Source of the DNA: Xanthomonas hortorum
GTDB taxonomy: Bacteria > Pseudomonadota > Gammaproteobacteria > Xanthomonadales > Xanthomonadaceae
DNA length: 64,000 bases
NCBI RefSeq assembly: GCF_024339125.1
Contig: NZ_CP101417.1
Location: 1,798,001 to 1,862,000 of the forward strand
Direction of reading: 5' to 3'
Made by a program: the position numbers and the translations under genes. The notes under the pieces are model-generated. The model saw only the letters and a program-made list of their open reading frames with translations. It made no database searches and was not told the origin of the DNA. The stretch's first letter is position 1. Every line of letters starts with the position of its first letter. Shown piece after piece: positions 7,091 through 15,822 of the stretch.

Positions 7091-8713
7091 TCACGCCGCG
7101 TCGGCGTACCAGGCGGCGGTGAGGATCGGCTCGCCGATAGCATTGGTGGTCAATGCGTCCAGGCCGTGATCCGGCAGTGCGGGATGGCGTTGACGCGCCT
7201 GCAGCAGAATCTCGCGCGCCAGTACCGCCATGCGCGCGATGTTGCTGTGGATGCGTGCGGCGAAGGCGTCGTCGTCCAGCGTGTCGTGCAAGGCGCCATT
7301 GAGTTCGTTGAACCAACCGATCAGATACTGATCCAGCAGTCGTCCATCGCCGGTGGCCACACCTTGTTCGCTGTTGTGCTGGCCCCAGTCGTGCAGCACG
7401 CGTTGCATCGCCAGATTGATGTCGCGCGCGTACAGGAAATCGGTCTTCATGCGTGCGAGCAAGCTCAGATGCGCGATGCGTCCGCTGCAGAACAACGGCG
7501 CCAGCAGCGACCAGTAATAGGTGTAATCCCAGATCACCTTGACCGGCATCACCTGCGCATCGCCGAACAACGCGTACTGATCCTGATACAGGGTCAGGGT
7601 GTTTTCGTAGAACGAGAAATACAGTTGCTGATACAGCTCCGCGTACGGGCTGAGCGACTTGCCGGCGCGATCGCGGCCGATCAGTTCGCAGATGTAGGTA
7701 TTGGAGATCGCAATGAAGTCGCTGCCGGGCGAATAGAACGGGTCCAGGAACAAGCCTGCTTCGCCGGTCAGTGCCCAGCGCTGCGGCGAGAACACCTGCT
7801 TGCAGCCATACGAGAAGTTGCGCAGGAACAGGAAGTCCTGCAGCCGGTAATCGGCCTTGTCGAGCGTGGCGGCGACCTGCGGCTGATGCGTGCGCAGCCA
7901 GGTCATCGCCTTCTCGTGGGTGTTCATGGTCTCCAGCGGATGCAGGGATGCATCGCAGACGATGCCCAGCGAATGCGCGCCGGAGGAGAGCGGAATCAGC
8001 CAGAACCAGTAGCCCGGCCCGCACATGTGGTTGGTCGAACGCCAGCGGTCTGGCGGCGTGCAGCGCTGCAGCCAGCTGCTGTCCTGCGACCAGCCATTTG
8101 GGTCGATCAGGCCTTCCACGCGCCACCACACCGCATTGGCGTCGTGCGCGTTGTCCTGCGCCAGGCCGAGCTTGCGCTTGAGCAGGCCGGCACGGCCGCT
8201 GGCATCCACCACCCAGCGTGCGCTCAGCGTGCCGGGTTCGCCGGCGCGTTCGTAGCGCACTGCGTGGTCGGCGTCGTCGTCTGACAGGTCCACGCCTTTG
8301 ACGCTGCAACTGTCGACAAAGGTGATGCCTTGCGCGCGGGCGCGCTCGCCGAGGAAATTTTCGAAGCGGCCGCGGTCGATCTGCCACGAGGGCGTCGGCA
8401 GGATCTGGCTGACGCCCAGCTCGGTGCAGCGGTCGATGTCCTCTCGCTTGTCGGAAAAGAAGAAGCGGAAGCCGAACTTGCGGATCTGCTCGGCCTCCAG
8501 ATGCTCGCGCAGGCCCAGCACGTCGGCGAAATAATGCGCGCCGATTTCCACCGTGGATTCGCCGACCTTGAACGCGGCTTCGCGCACGGGGTGGGCGCGC
8601 CGTTCCAGCACGGTGATCGCCAGCGCGGGATCGCGTTGACGCAACTGCAGCGCCAGACTCAGGCCGGCCAGGCCACCACCGGTGATCACGACATCTGCGC
8701 GCTGTGCATTCAT
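7091..8713 (-). CDS. FAD-dependent halogenase-like oxidoreductase (xanthomonadin cluster)
   Basis: Protein of 540 aa. The N-terminal Rossmann motif is GGGLAG (12-17) with a trailing ER acid. FKVGES (48-53) fits the halogenase [K/R]xGES motif. WFWLIP (236-241) matches the flavin-dependent halogenase signature WxWxIP, and the FAD site GEAGLFLDPFYSPG follows. Xanthomonadins are brominated aryl polyenes, so this is the natural candidate for halogenation of the aryl head, although the same fold also includes non-halogenating monooxygenases. Its ATG overlaps the glycosyltransferase stop (TAATG), making it the last gene of a coupled operon. Confidence 0.85.
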   Translation of the reverse strand: MNAQRADVVITGGGLAGLSLALQLRQRDPALAITVLERRAHPVREAAFKVGESTVEIGAHYFADVLGLREHLEAEQIRKFGFRFFFSDKREDIDRCTELGVSQILPTPSWQIDRGRFENFLGERARAQGITFVDSCSVKGVDLSDDDADHAVRYERAGEPGTLSARWVVDASGRAGLLKRKLGLAQDNAHDANAVWWRVEGLIDPNGWSQDSSWLQRCTPPDRWRSTNHMCGPGYWFWLIPLSSGAHSLGIVCDASLHPLETMNTHEKAMTWLRTHQPQVAATLDKADYRLQDFLFLRNFSYGCKQVFSPQRWALTGEAGLFLDPFYSPGSDFIAISNTYICELIGRDRAGKSLSPYAELYQQLYFSFYENTLTLYQDQYALFGDAQVMPVKVIWDYTYYWSLLAPLFCSGRIAHLSLLARMKTDFLYARDINLAMQRVLHDWGQHNSEQGVATGDGRLLDQYLIGWFNELNGALHDTLDDDAFAARIHSNIARMAVLAREILLQARQRHPALPDHGLDALTTNAIGEPILTAAWYADAA

Positions 8714-9531
8714 TAGGATTGCTTGCTCTTGGTGACCGATGGAACAGTAGCAAACTCGCCGTCAGCGTCGTCGATCAGCACCGGGTTGGCGCGCACGCGG
8801 CGGTATTCGCGCCAGATATGCCCGTAGTTCCAGGCTTGGGCGACCACATGCGAGGTGATTTCCCACAGATCGCGCACCAGGCGGAAATGGCTCTTGCGAA
8901 ACGTGCCTGGCGAAGTGCCGGCGTAACGGGTTTCGATCGGCACCGCGACCACGCGCGCACCGGCCTGGCGTGCAGCGGAAATCAGCAATTGCGCTTCGAA
9001 CACGAAGCCTTCGCCGGGCACGTTGGGCAAGGTGAACACCGAGGCTGGGTAAAGACGTTGGCCGCTCTGGCTATCGACCAGCTGGAAGCCGCAGGCCCAG
9101 GCGATGCCCCAGTCGCCGAAGTCGTTGCCAATGCGGCGGATGGTGGGCTGGGTGGCGCGCTTGCGCATGCGTGCGCCGACGATCACGCAGCCGGGATGGC
9201 GGTTGGCCGCGGCCAACAGACGTGGGAAATCTGCCGCCTTGTGCTGCCCATCGCCGTCCATGGTCATCACCGCGCGCATGCCCATCCGCTGCGCTTGCGC
9301 AAAACCGCTACGCAACGCGGCGCCCTTGCCCATGCGCTGCGGATGCCGGATCAAGGTGATCGGCAGGTCGGCGATGCAATCGGCGGTGCCATCGTCGGAG
9401 CCGTCGTCGATCACGATCACGTTGGAGCAATAGGTGAGCGCATCGTTGACCACTTCGCGGATGCGCAGCGATTCGTTCAAGGCCGGCACCAGGATCGCGG
9501 TGTCTTCGCGGCTCAATGGCTGCCTGCTCAT
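8713..9531 (-). CDS. Family 2 glycosyltransferase (dolichol-P-mannose synthase-like)
   Basis: Protein of 272 aa. The GT-A motifs are DDGSDDG (42-48) for nucleotide-sugar binding and DGDGQH (92-97) as the DXD-type metal site. The open frame runs upstream through the previous gene, but ATG 9531 overlaps the preceding stop (ATGA) and begins a normal GT2 N-terminus (ILVPALNES). APE clusters carry a GT2 gene, thought to add a sugar during assembly of the polyene lipid. It belongs to the coupled minus-strand operon. The acceptor and sugar cannot be read from the sequence. Confidence 0.85.
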   Translation of the reverse strand: MSRQPLSREDTAILVPALNESLRIREVVNDALTYCSNVIVIDDGSDDGTADCIADLPITLIRHPQRMGKGAALRSGFAQAQRMGMRAVMTMDGDGQHKAADFPRLLAAANRHPGCVIVGARMRKRATQPTIRRIGNDFGDWGIAWACGFQLVDSQSGQRLYPASVFTLPNVPGEGFVFEAQLLISAARQAGARVVAVPIETRYAGTSPGTFRKSHFRLVRDLWEITSHVVAQAWNYGHIWREYRRVRANPVLIDDADGEFATVPSVTKSKQS

Positions 9532-10301
9532 CGCTGGATCTCCACGCGCAGCACCCGGCCCGGGCCGGCGTACAGCGCCACGCTGTCGCCTGCAGCGGCG
9601 ATCAGGTCGAACAGCGGCAGCATCGGCGCCATCGCGTTGTTGGCGACATGCCGCGACAGCGGGCCCTCGCCCGGGGAAGGCGTGCCGTCGTCCAGACGCG
9701 CCCGCAGCTGCAGCTTGCCGGCCTGGCCAGGCGCTCCCAGCACCAGCGCACCGCCAAGCAACCCCTGGCTGGGTGCGACCCGGCCCAGCGGCCCGACCGA
9801 GCGGGCGTCGTAGCTGGCCAGCAGCACCGCGTCCATGCCGGCGGCGCGCTGTACCAGCGCTTCCAGCAGGCCTTGCGCGAAGCTGGCCCGGCTGGCGCTG
9901 ATCGCAGTGGTCGGGGTCATCGCCCCGGCGCCGATGGTCCAGTAGCCAGCCGCGGCGTTGTGCACCGAGTTGTGGAACTTGGTCGGCGAGATCGCCGACG
10001 GGTCGCTGGCCAGCGTGGTGCACATGTAATCGGAGATGGCCAGGTCGCCGTAGGTGGAGGTGAAGATCGACGGCAGGCTGGCCGGATCGCGGCCGGCGGC
10101 GGTGCAGGCGGCCAGCGCGGCCTCCAGCGAGACCGCCACCGTGTCCGGTGCGCGACGGCGCTCGTTGGCGGCCAGCAGCTGCGGCGCCGGGCGTGCTCCG
10201 GTGTCCTGCAGCGCGCCGCCGCGCACGAACGCCGCAGCGGCGTCCCAGCTCGGCAGGCCCTGGGTCCAGAAGCCGATCCCCTCGATGGTGGCAGCCAGCA
10301 T
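9528..10301 (-). CDS. Ketosynthase-like chain-length factor (ApeC-like)
   Basis: Protein of 257 aa. It resembles the N-terminal ketosynthase domain (ketoacyl-synt_2 type): FTSTYGDLAISDYMCTTLA, NSVHNAAAGYWTIG, and a C-terminal GPGRVLRVEI. The position of the catalytic Cys reads TAISASRASF, so there is no nucleophile, and it is shorter than a full ketosynthase. This is the pattern of chain-length-factor subunits, which in APE systems pair with the active ketosynthase. The start ATG 10301 shares a base with the upstream stop (TGATG) and the stop overlaps the GT2 start, so coupling is tight. Confidence 0.85.
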   Translation of the reverse strand: MLAATIEGIGFWTQGLPSWDAAAAFVRGGALQDTGARPAPQLLAANERRRAPDTVAVSLEAALAACTAAGRDPASLPSIFTSTYGDLAISDYMCTTLASDPSAISPTKFHNSVHNAAAGYWTIGAGAMTPTTAISASRASFAQGLLEALVQRAAGMDAVLLASYDARSVGPLGRVAPSQGLLGGALVLGAPGQAGKLQLRARLDDGTPSPGEGPLSRHVANNAMAPMLPLFDLIAAAGDSVALYAGPGRVLRVEIQR

Positions 10302-11524
10302 CAGCGGGCCCGCCCGAACAGCAGCGAGCAGTTGTTGCCGCCAAAACCGAAGGAGTTGTTCATGGCGTAATCGATCTTGGAATGGGCGTTGTCGAAACGG
10401 ATCTGCGGGCCGCAGGCGGGGTCGGGTACGGCGCTGTTGAGCGTGCCCGGCAGCACGCCATCGCGCAGCGCCAGCAACGCGATCACCGATTCGACGATGC
10501 CGGCCGCGCCCAGGGTGTGGCCGGTCCAGGCCTTGGTCGAGCTGGCGTGCAGGGTGGCGGGAAAGATCGCCGCCACGGCGGCCGCTTCCACGCTGTCGTT
10601 GGCCGGCGTGGCGGTGCCATGCAGATTCAGATAGCCCACCGCTGCCGGCTCCAGGCCGGCGCGTTCGAGCGCGCCGCGCATCGCCAACTGCGCGCCCAGG
10701 CCTTGCGGATGCGGGGCGGACATATGGTGCGCATCGCTGGATTCGCCATAGCCGTACACCCACAACGTCGCGTCCGGTGCGGCGGCGGGGCGTTCGAGCA
10801 TGGCAAAGCCGCCGGCCTCGCCCAGGCTCATGCCGACCCGGCGCGCATCGAACGGCTGGCACAGCTCCGGCGCCACCACTTGCAGCGAGTTGAAGCCGAA
10901 CAGCACGCTGCCGCACAAGGTGTCCACACCGCCGACCAAGGCTGCGTCGACCACGCCGGCGTCGATCAGGCGCGCTGCCTGGGCGAACACCTTGGCGCTG
11001 GACGAACAGGCGGTGGCCACGGTCACGCAGGGGCCGCGCAGGCCGGTGGCGTGTTGCACGAAGTCGCCCAGCGAATGCGGGGTGTGCACGATCGGGCGAT
11101 TCAAGTCATCCGGAAAACGCGCGCCCTCGGCATCTTCGACCAGACGCGTATAGGCCTCTTCGCTGGCACCGATGCTGGAGGTGGAGGTGCCGATGATCAC
11201 CGCCACGCGTTCGGCGCCGTAGCGCTGCGCGGCCGCCTGCACGGCAGCGGCCATGCCGTCTTGCTGCAGGGCCAACCAAGCCAGGCGGTTGTTGCGGCAG
11301 TCCCAGCCTTGCAGGGATTCGGGCAGTACCACGGCTTCCACGCCGTCGACGCGGCCGATCCAGCACGGCAGCGGTTGCGGGCCGAAATCGTTGCGGCGCA
11401 TACCGCTGCGGCGGGCTGTCAGGGCGGCGGCCTGGGCGTGGAGCCCGGCGCCGAGCGCGGTGGTGGAGGTGAAAGCGGTGACGGCGACCGGGGCCATCTG
11501 GGACGAATGCTGCGCGTGGCTCAC
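10301..11524 (-). CDS. Beta-ketoacyl-ACP synthase of the xanthomonadin cluster (ApeO/R-like)
   Basis: Protein of 407 aa, normal FabB/FabF length. The full triad is present: Cys173 in TACSSSA, His302 in LHGTATPAND and His336 in KAWTGHTLGAAG, plus the C-terminal NNSFGFGGNN loop (389-398). It performs decarboxylative Claisen condensation of malonyl-ACP with the growing aryl-polyene chain. It is the first gene of the four-gene minus-strand operon; the promoter should lie in the 190 bases shared with the divergent ycgL, but no clear boxes were seen. Met10 is an alternative start. Confidence 0.9.
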   Translation of the reverse strand: MSHAQHSSQMAPVAVTAFTSTTALGAGLHAQAAALTARRSGMRRNDFGPQPLPCWIGRVDGVEAVVLPESLQGWDCRNNRLAWLALQQDGMAAAVQAAAQRYGAERVAVIIGTSTSSIGASEEAYTRLVEDAEGARFPDDLNRPIVHTPHSLGDFVQHATGLRGPCVTVATACSSSAKVFAQAARLIDAGVVDAALVGGVDTLCGSVLFGFNSLQVVAPELCQPFDARRVGMSLGEAGGFAMLERPAAAPDATLWVYGYGESSDAHHMSAPHPQGLGAQLAMRGALERAGLEPAAVGYLNLHGTATPANDSVEAAAVAAIFPATLHASSTKAWTGHTLGAAGIVESVIALLALRDGVLPGTLNSAVPDPACGPQIRFDNAHSKIDYAMNNSFGFGGNNCSLLFGRAR

Positions 11525-11715
11525 GGTGGTCTGGCTGGCAAAAAGTGTGCTCAGTATATCGATGGTGTGTCCGCGGCCCGTCGATGGCGCAACTGAACGT
11601 GCCGGTCATGTCGCTGACGCTGCTGGGATTTTTCGCAACGGCCGCGCTTTCGCCATGGGCGCAATTGGGACACAATCCTGCGACACACTTCTAAAACGAG
11701 CGCGACCACGCGCGC

Positions 11716-11976
11716 ATGCACGCCTACGTCTATAAAAGCCAACGCAAGCAGGACACCTTCGTCTATCTCGCCATGCGTGACGACTTCTCCGGTCTTCCCG
11801 CCGCCGTGCACGCGCAACTGGCGCCGTTCGCGTTCGTGCTGGAGGTGGCGTTGACGCCGCAGCGCCGTCTGGCCCAGGCCGATGCAGCGACGGTGCTTGA
11901 AGCGCTCAGCAAGCACGGTTTCTACCTGCAACTGCCCAAGACGGTGGTGCTGGCGGGCGAGTGCGACTATGACTGA
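11716..11976 (+). CDS. ycgL: YcgL domain-containing protein
   Basis: Protein of 86 aa. It shows the YcgL signature: an N-terminal [20 protein letters not shown] strand pair, then [20 protein letters not shown] and GFYLQLPK near the end, colinear with the E. coli protein. Its function is unknown. It is often found beside RNase D genes, but not here. Its stop overlaps the start of the ankyrin-repeat gene (ATGACTGA), so the two are translationally coupled. Confidence 0.85.
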   Translation: MHAYVYKSQRKQDTFVYLAMRDDFSGLPAAVHAQLAPFAFVLEVALTPQRRLAQADAATVLEALSKHGFYLQLPKTVVLAGECDYD

Positions 11977-14900
11977 GGCCACGCGTGCCGCGCGGTGGCG
12001 CGCCGCAGCGCTGGCCGGCGCGGCCGGGGTGGTGTTGTCGTTGCTGGGCGGCGTTGGCGGCAGCGTTGCTGCGGTGACGCTGTGGCTGGCGCAGCCGGCG
12101 TTCGCGCTGGCGGTGTCGTGGGCGCGTGGCACGCGCGCATTGCCGAGCCAGCCGCGTGCGATCGCGCAGGCGCTGCCGCCGCTGCTGGCGATCTGGGGCG
12201 TCGGTCTGTTGGCCCTTGCCGCCTTGATCACCTGGCCGCTGACTGCCTTGCGCGACAGCGGCAGCCTGGCCGCTGCGTTGGCGCTGAGCGTTGCGGTCAG
12301 CGCCGCGCTGCTCGGGCTATGGCGGACCTGGCCGCTGTGGGGCGAGGTCGAGCGCGACGGCGGCGCCCTGGCGCCGCGGTGGCACGCGCTGGCCACACAA
12401 GAGTTGCATGCCTGGCGCGGTCTGCTGGCCGCCGCATTGGTGCTGGCGATGTGCACGCTGGCCGTGGCGCTGGCCTGGCCGGGCTGGTTGTCGAGCAGCC
12501 TGCGCTGGAGTCTGGCGATCGCCGCCAGCGTGCTATTGCCGGCGGCCCATCTGCTGTTGCAACGCACCGCCGCACCGGCACGCAGCGACACCCCGGTGGC
12601 CCGGCAGGCCGCCGATTTCTTCTCCGAAGCCGCGGCCGAACCGCGCCCGTTGGAGCCGGTGGCCCAGCACCAGCTGGTGCCCGAATTGTTCGAAGCCGCG
12701 CGCAGTGGACGCGTGGACCGCGCGCTGCAGCTGCTGGAGGCCGGCGCCGACCCGCAGGCGATGCCGCTGCCGGAATGGCGCGATCAACGCAGCCTGCCCG
12801 CGCTGGCCGCGGTGTTGCCGGATCTGCGCCTGCTGCGCGAGCTGATCGTGCGCCGCGTCGACGTCAACCAGCCGCATCGCGGCATGACGCCGTTGCTGGC
12901 CGCCACGCGCGACAGCTGGCATGGCCGCCCCGACGCGGTGATGACGTTGCTGGCCAACGGCGCCGACCCGCGCGCCACCGACAACGACGGCAATACGCCG
13001 CTGCATCACGCCGTGCGCAGTTCCGACCCGGGCGTGGCCGCGCTGCTGCGCGATGCCGCCGCCGAGCTCGACGCGCTCAACAACGAAGGTCATTCGCCGT
13101 TGGCGATGGCCTGCCAGGTCGGCAACTGGCGGCTGGCCAAGTTTCTGCTGGAACGCGGCGCGCATTCCGAACCAGAAGGTGGCGCGCCGGTGTTGCTGGC
13201 CGCCGCCGGCACCGAGGAAGACGACCCGGCCGGCGTGCAGTTGCTGCTCAAGCACAAGGCGCGCGTGGATGCGCGCGACCGCCAGCGCCGCAGCGCCCTG
13301 CACGAAGCCGCGTTGGCCGGGCATGGCGATATCGTCGAAGCGTTGTTGTCGGCCGGTGCCAATCTGGAAGCGCGCGACTTGCTCGGCCGCACGCCATGGC
13401 TGGACGCAGCGCGGCAGGCACGGAGCGCGGTGCTGGAACGGCTGGTCGCACGCAAGGCCGATGTGCTGGCCATCGATGGCGACGGCCGCAATGCAGTGAT
13501 GCTGGCCTGCGCCGCCGACCGCGTGTCGCCGGCCTTGATCCGGCGCCTGCTCGATCTGCAGGTGCCGGCCGACAGCGTCGATGCACATGGTCGCCGCGCA
13601 GTGGATGTGGCCGCCGAAGCCGGGCGCTGGGCGATCGTGCAATTGCTCGATCCTGCGTATCCGCTGCCGGCTGCCGTCAGCGATGGACACGGCGATACCC
13701 CCGGCGTTGCGGTACTGCCCGATCGCCCGCCATTAGTGCTGTTGCGCGAAGGCCTGCAGTTCGGTCAACGCGATGGCCTGGACGCATTGGCCAGACTGTG
13801 CGGCCCGGAAGAACTCGGCGGCTTGCTGCACGATGCGCATCTGGCCTTGAACGCCGAGGCCGTGGACTGGCTGCTCCGCCACGGCGCCGATGCCGACGTG
13901 CGCGATGCCTGCGGCGATGTGCCGATGTTTGCGCTGCTCTCGCGTGGTGTGGAGGCGGTGCCGGCACTGCAGGCGCTGCTGCGCCATGGCGTCTCGCCCG
14001 CAGGCGCCGGCGGCCTGACCCGCCTGCTTAGCGCCTGCGTGCAGCACGATGCGGCATCGCGCGGGCTGGAACAGTTCGCGCTGGAATTGCTCGAACGCGG
14101 CGCCGACCCGTTTGCCGCGTCGGCGGCCGGCGACCCGCCGTTGTCGCTTGCGGTGCGGCTGGGCTGGCTGCGCCTGCAACAGTGGTTGCTGGAACACGGC
14201 GTGGACCGCGAGGCACGCGACAGCCACGGCATGACTGCGCTGCATCTGGCCACCGCGCTGGGCCGCGAAGCCTCGCTGAAATTGCTGGTCAAACAAGGCG
14301 CCTCGCCGGAAGCGCGCGCGGCCGACGGGCAGACCCCGCTGGGCGTGGCGCTGTCGATCGGCCGCCGCGATCTGGCCGATTGGCTGGACTGGCGGATCTG
14401 GTCGCTGCCGCACCGCACGCTACGCGAAGCCGACGTGCCGGCTGCCGCCATGACCGGCGACACCGATGCGGTGCGGCGGCTGATCGATCTCGGCCTGCCA
14501 GTCGATGCGATCGACGCGCAAGGCTGCACTGCGCTGTTGCGCGCTGCCGGTGGCGGCCATCTCGGCGTGGTGGCGCATCTGCTCGGGCGCGGCGCCGATC
14601 CGCAACGCGCGGCCAATAGCGGCGCCACGCCGTTGTCGGCGGCGGTAAGCATGCGTCAGACCGAGATCGTGGCCGCCCTGCTGCAAGCCGGCGCGCAGAT
14701 CGAACATCGCCTGCCCGGCGGCGTCACCGTGCTGATGCTGGCCTGCGCGCTGGGCCTGCCGGATATCGTGGCGCGCCTGCTCACTGCGGCGGCCGATGTG
14801 CACGCCAACGACGACCAAGGCCTGGCGCCGCTGCATTGCGCCGCGCTGTACGGGTTCACCGCGCGCGACAAGAGCCGCCTGCTGGCCTTGCTGGATACCC

Positions 14901-15289
14901 TGCTGCTGGCCGGCGCCGACCCCGAGTATCTGGCCGGTGGCCGGGTCAGCCCGTTGCTGCTGTTGCTGGGCGCACGCGCCGAACCGGGTACCGCCTGCGA
15001 CGAACAGGTGGTGCTGGCCGGCGTCGAACGCCTGCTCGACGAAGACGTCTCGCTGGATGTGGCCGATCAACGCGGCTTCGGCCCGCTGCATCTGGCTGCG
15101 TTGCACGGCTTGCCCTTGCTGGTGCAGCGCCTGTTGCGTGCCGGCGCCGATGGCGACCGCCGCGACGCGCTCAACCGCACCCCGCGCGAGATCGCGATCA
15201 TGCGCGGCTTCATCGATGTGGCCGGGCAGTTCGAGCCCGCCTTGCCGGGTGTGTCCTCGATGGCGCGCTTCCTGCGCGAAGGCCGCTGA
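11969..15289 (+). CDS. Large membrane-anchored ankyrin-repeat protein
   Basis: Protein of 1106 aa. ATG 11969 was chosen because it overlaps the ycgL stop and starts a plausible N-terminus ([11 protein letters not shown]). Residues 1-200 hold about four or five hydrophobic segments (for example [20 protein letters not shown] and [19 protein letters not shown]). From about 235 to the end there are some 22 ankyrin-type repeats with recurring TPLHxA, LLxxGADP and VDARD elements, several degenerate. A membrane-anchored repeat solenoid of this size suggests a scaffold or interaction protein facing the cytoplasm. No enzymatic domain was seen. Confidence 0.85.
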   Translation: MTEATRAARWRAAALAGAAGVVLSLLGGVGGSVAAVTLWLAQPAFALAVSWARGTRALPSQPRAIAQALPPLLAIWGVGLLALAALITWPLTALRDSGSLAAALALSVAVSAALLGLWRTWPLWGEVERDGGALAPRWHALATQELHAWRGLLAAALVLAMCTLAVALAWPGWLSSSLRWSLAIAASVLLPAAHLLLQRTAAPARSDTPVARQAADFFSEAAAEPRPLEPVAQHQLVPELFEAARSGRVDRALQLLEAGADPQAMPLPEWRDQRSLPALAAVLPDLRLLRELIVRRVDVNQPHRGMTPLLAATRDSWHGRPDAVMTLLANGADPRATDNDGNTPLHHAVRSSDPGVAALLRDAAAELDALNNEGHSPLAMACQVGNWRLAKFLLERGAHSEPEGGAPVLLAAAGTEEDDPAGVQLLLKHKARVDARDRQRRSALHEAALAGHGDIVEALLSAGANLEARDLLGRTPWLDAARQARSAVLERLVARKADVLAIDGDGRNAVMLACAADRVSPALIRRLLDLQVPADSVDAHGRRAVDVAAEAGRWAIVQLLDPAYPLPAAVSDGHGDTPGVAVLPDRPPLVLLREGLQFGQRDGLDALARLCGPEELGGLLHDAHLALNAEAVDWLLRHGADADVRDACGDVPMFALLSRGVEAVPALQALLRHGVSPAGAGGLTRLLSACVQHDAASRGLEQFALELLERGADPFAASAAGDPPLSLAVRLGWLRLQQWLLEHGVDREARDSHGMTALHLATALGREASLKLLVKQGASPEARAADGQTPLGVALSIGRRDLADWLDWRIWSLPHRTLREADVPAAAMTGDTDAVRRLIDLGLPVDAIDAQGCTALLRAAGGGHLGVVAHLLGRGADPQRAANSGATPLSAAVSMRQTEIVAALLQAGAQIEHRLPGGVTVLMLACALGLPDIVARLLTAAADVHANDDQGLAPLHCAALYGFTARDKSRLLALLDTLLLAGADPEYLAGGRVSPLLLLLGARAEPGTACDEQVVLAGVERLLDEDVSLDVADQRGFGPLHLAALHGLPLLVQRLLRAGADGDRRDALNRTPREIAIMRGFIDVAGQFEPALPGVSSMARFLREGR

Positions 15290-15356
15290 GCCAGCGCGGC
15301 GGCGCAAAGGAAGTGGCGCATGTTAAATTTTCCCGAAAGGACATCAGGGGAAAGAA

Positions 15357-15692
15357 ATGCGTTTGATGCTTTTGATGACATCTGTATTTTTCGTGCTCGT
15401 TGTCACCGGATGTGCGACAAAGAGAGAGCTTCTCGTCACAGGCGCTAGTCGGTCGGACGGGGTTATCAAACTCTCCTACGAGCGAAACGAATTTCAGCGG
15501 GTATCGTATGATGACCAGAAAGCTCAAGATTTAGCCGCACAAAAGTGCGCAGCCTGGGGTTACAAGGGCGCAGAGTCCTTTGGTTCAGAAGAAAGTACGT
15601 GTTTATCGCGGCGAGGGTTTGGCAACTGCGGCAGTAGGCAAGTCACCGTGGCTTACCAATGCCTCGGAGCTCCGGGCGATCAACAAAAATAG
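15357..15692 (+). CDS. YecR-like lipoprotein
   Basis: Protein of 111 aa with a signal peptide ending in the lipobox VTGC (Cys19). The mature part follows the YecR pattern: TGASRSDGVIKLSYE, DDQKAQDLAAQKCAAWGYKG, and three later cysteines in STCLSRRGFGNCGSRQV and YQC. In enterobacteria YecR is a flagellar-regulon lipoprotein of unknown function. It has a good ribosome binding site (AGGGGAAAG). Base composition is visibly more AT-rich than its neighbours, suggesting acquisition. Confidence 0.75.
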   Translation: MRLMLLMTSVFFVLVVTGCATKRELLVTGASRSDGVIKLSYERNEFQRVSYDDQKAQDLAAQKCAAWGYKGAESFGSEESTCLSRRGFGNCGSRQVTVAYQCLGAPGDQQK

Positions 15693-15822
15693 TTCGGTAC
15701 TGATCCGCCGGCTGGAACACACGGTGCCACCGTTGCTGCGTCTGCCGGCGCAGTCGTAACCCGATCCCGACACTGCGCGTGCAAGACTGGGCGTTCCCTC
15801 GCACGAAGGAAGCGCCTCTACG

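Noticed and set aside
6920-8284. Long plus-strand frame opposite the halogenase-like gene (454 codons), with similar long frames at 10148-11596, 51807-53114 and minus 2529-3659
   Set aside because: They are high-GC shadow frames: low-complexity Arg/Ala/Gln/His-rich proteins without family motifs, opposite genes with complete catalytic motifs and proper overlaps.
9528-10301. Treating the short ketosynthase as a truncated pseudogene
   Set aside because: It lacks the catalytic Cys and is short, but starts and stops are tightly overlapped with neighbours, as expected of an intact chain-length-factor subunit.
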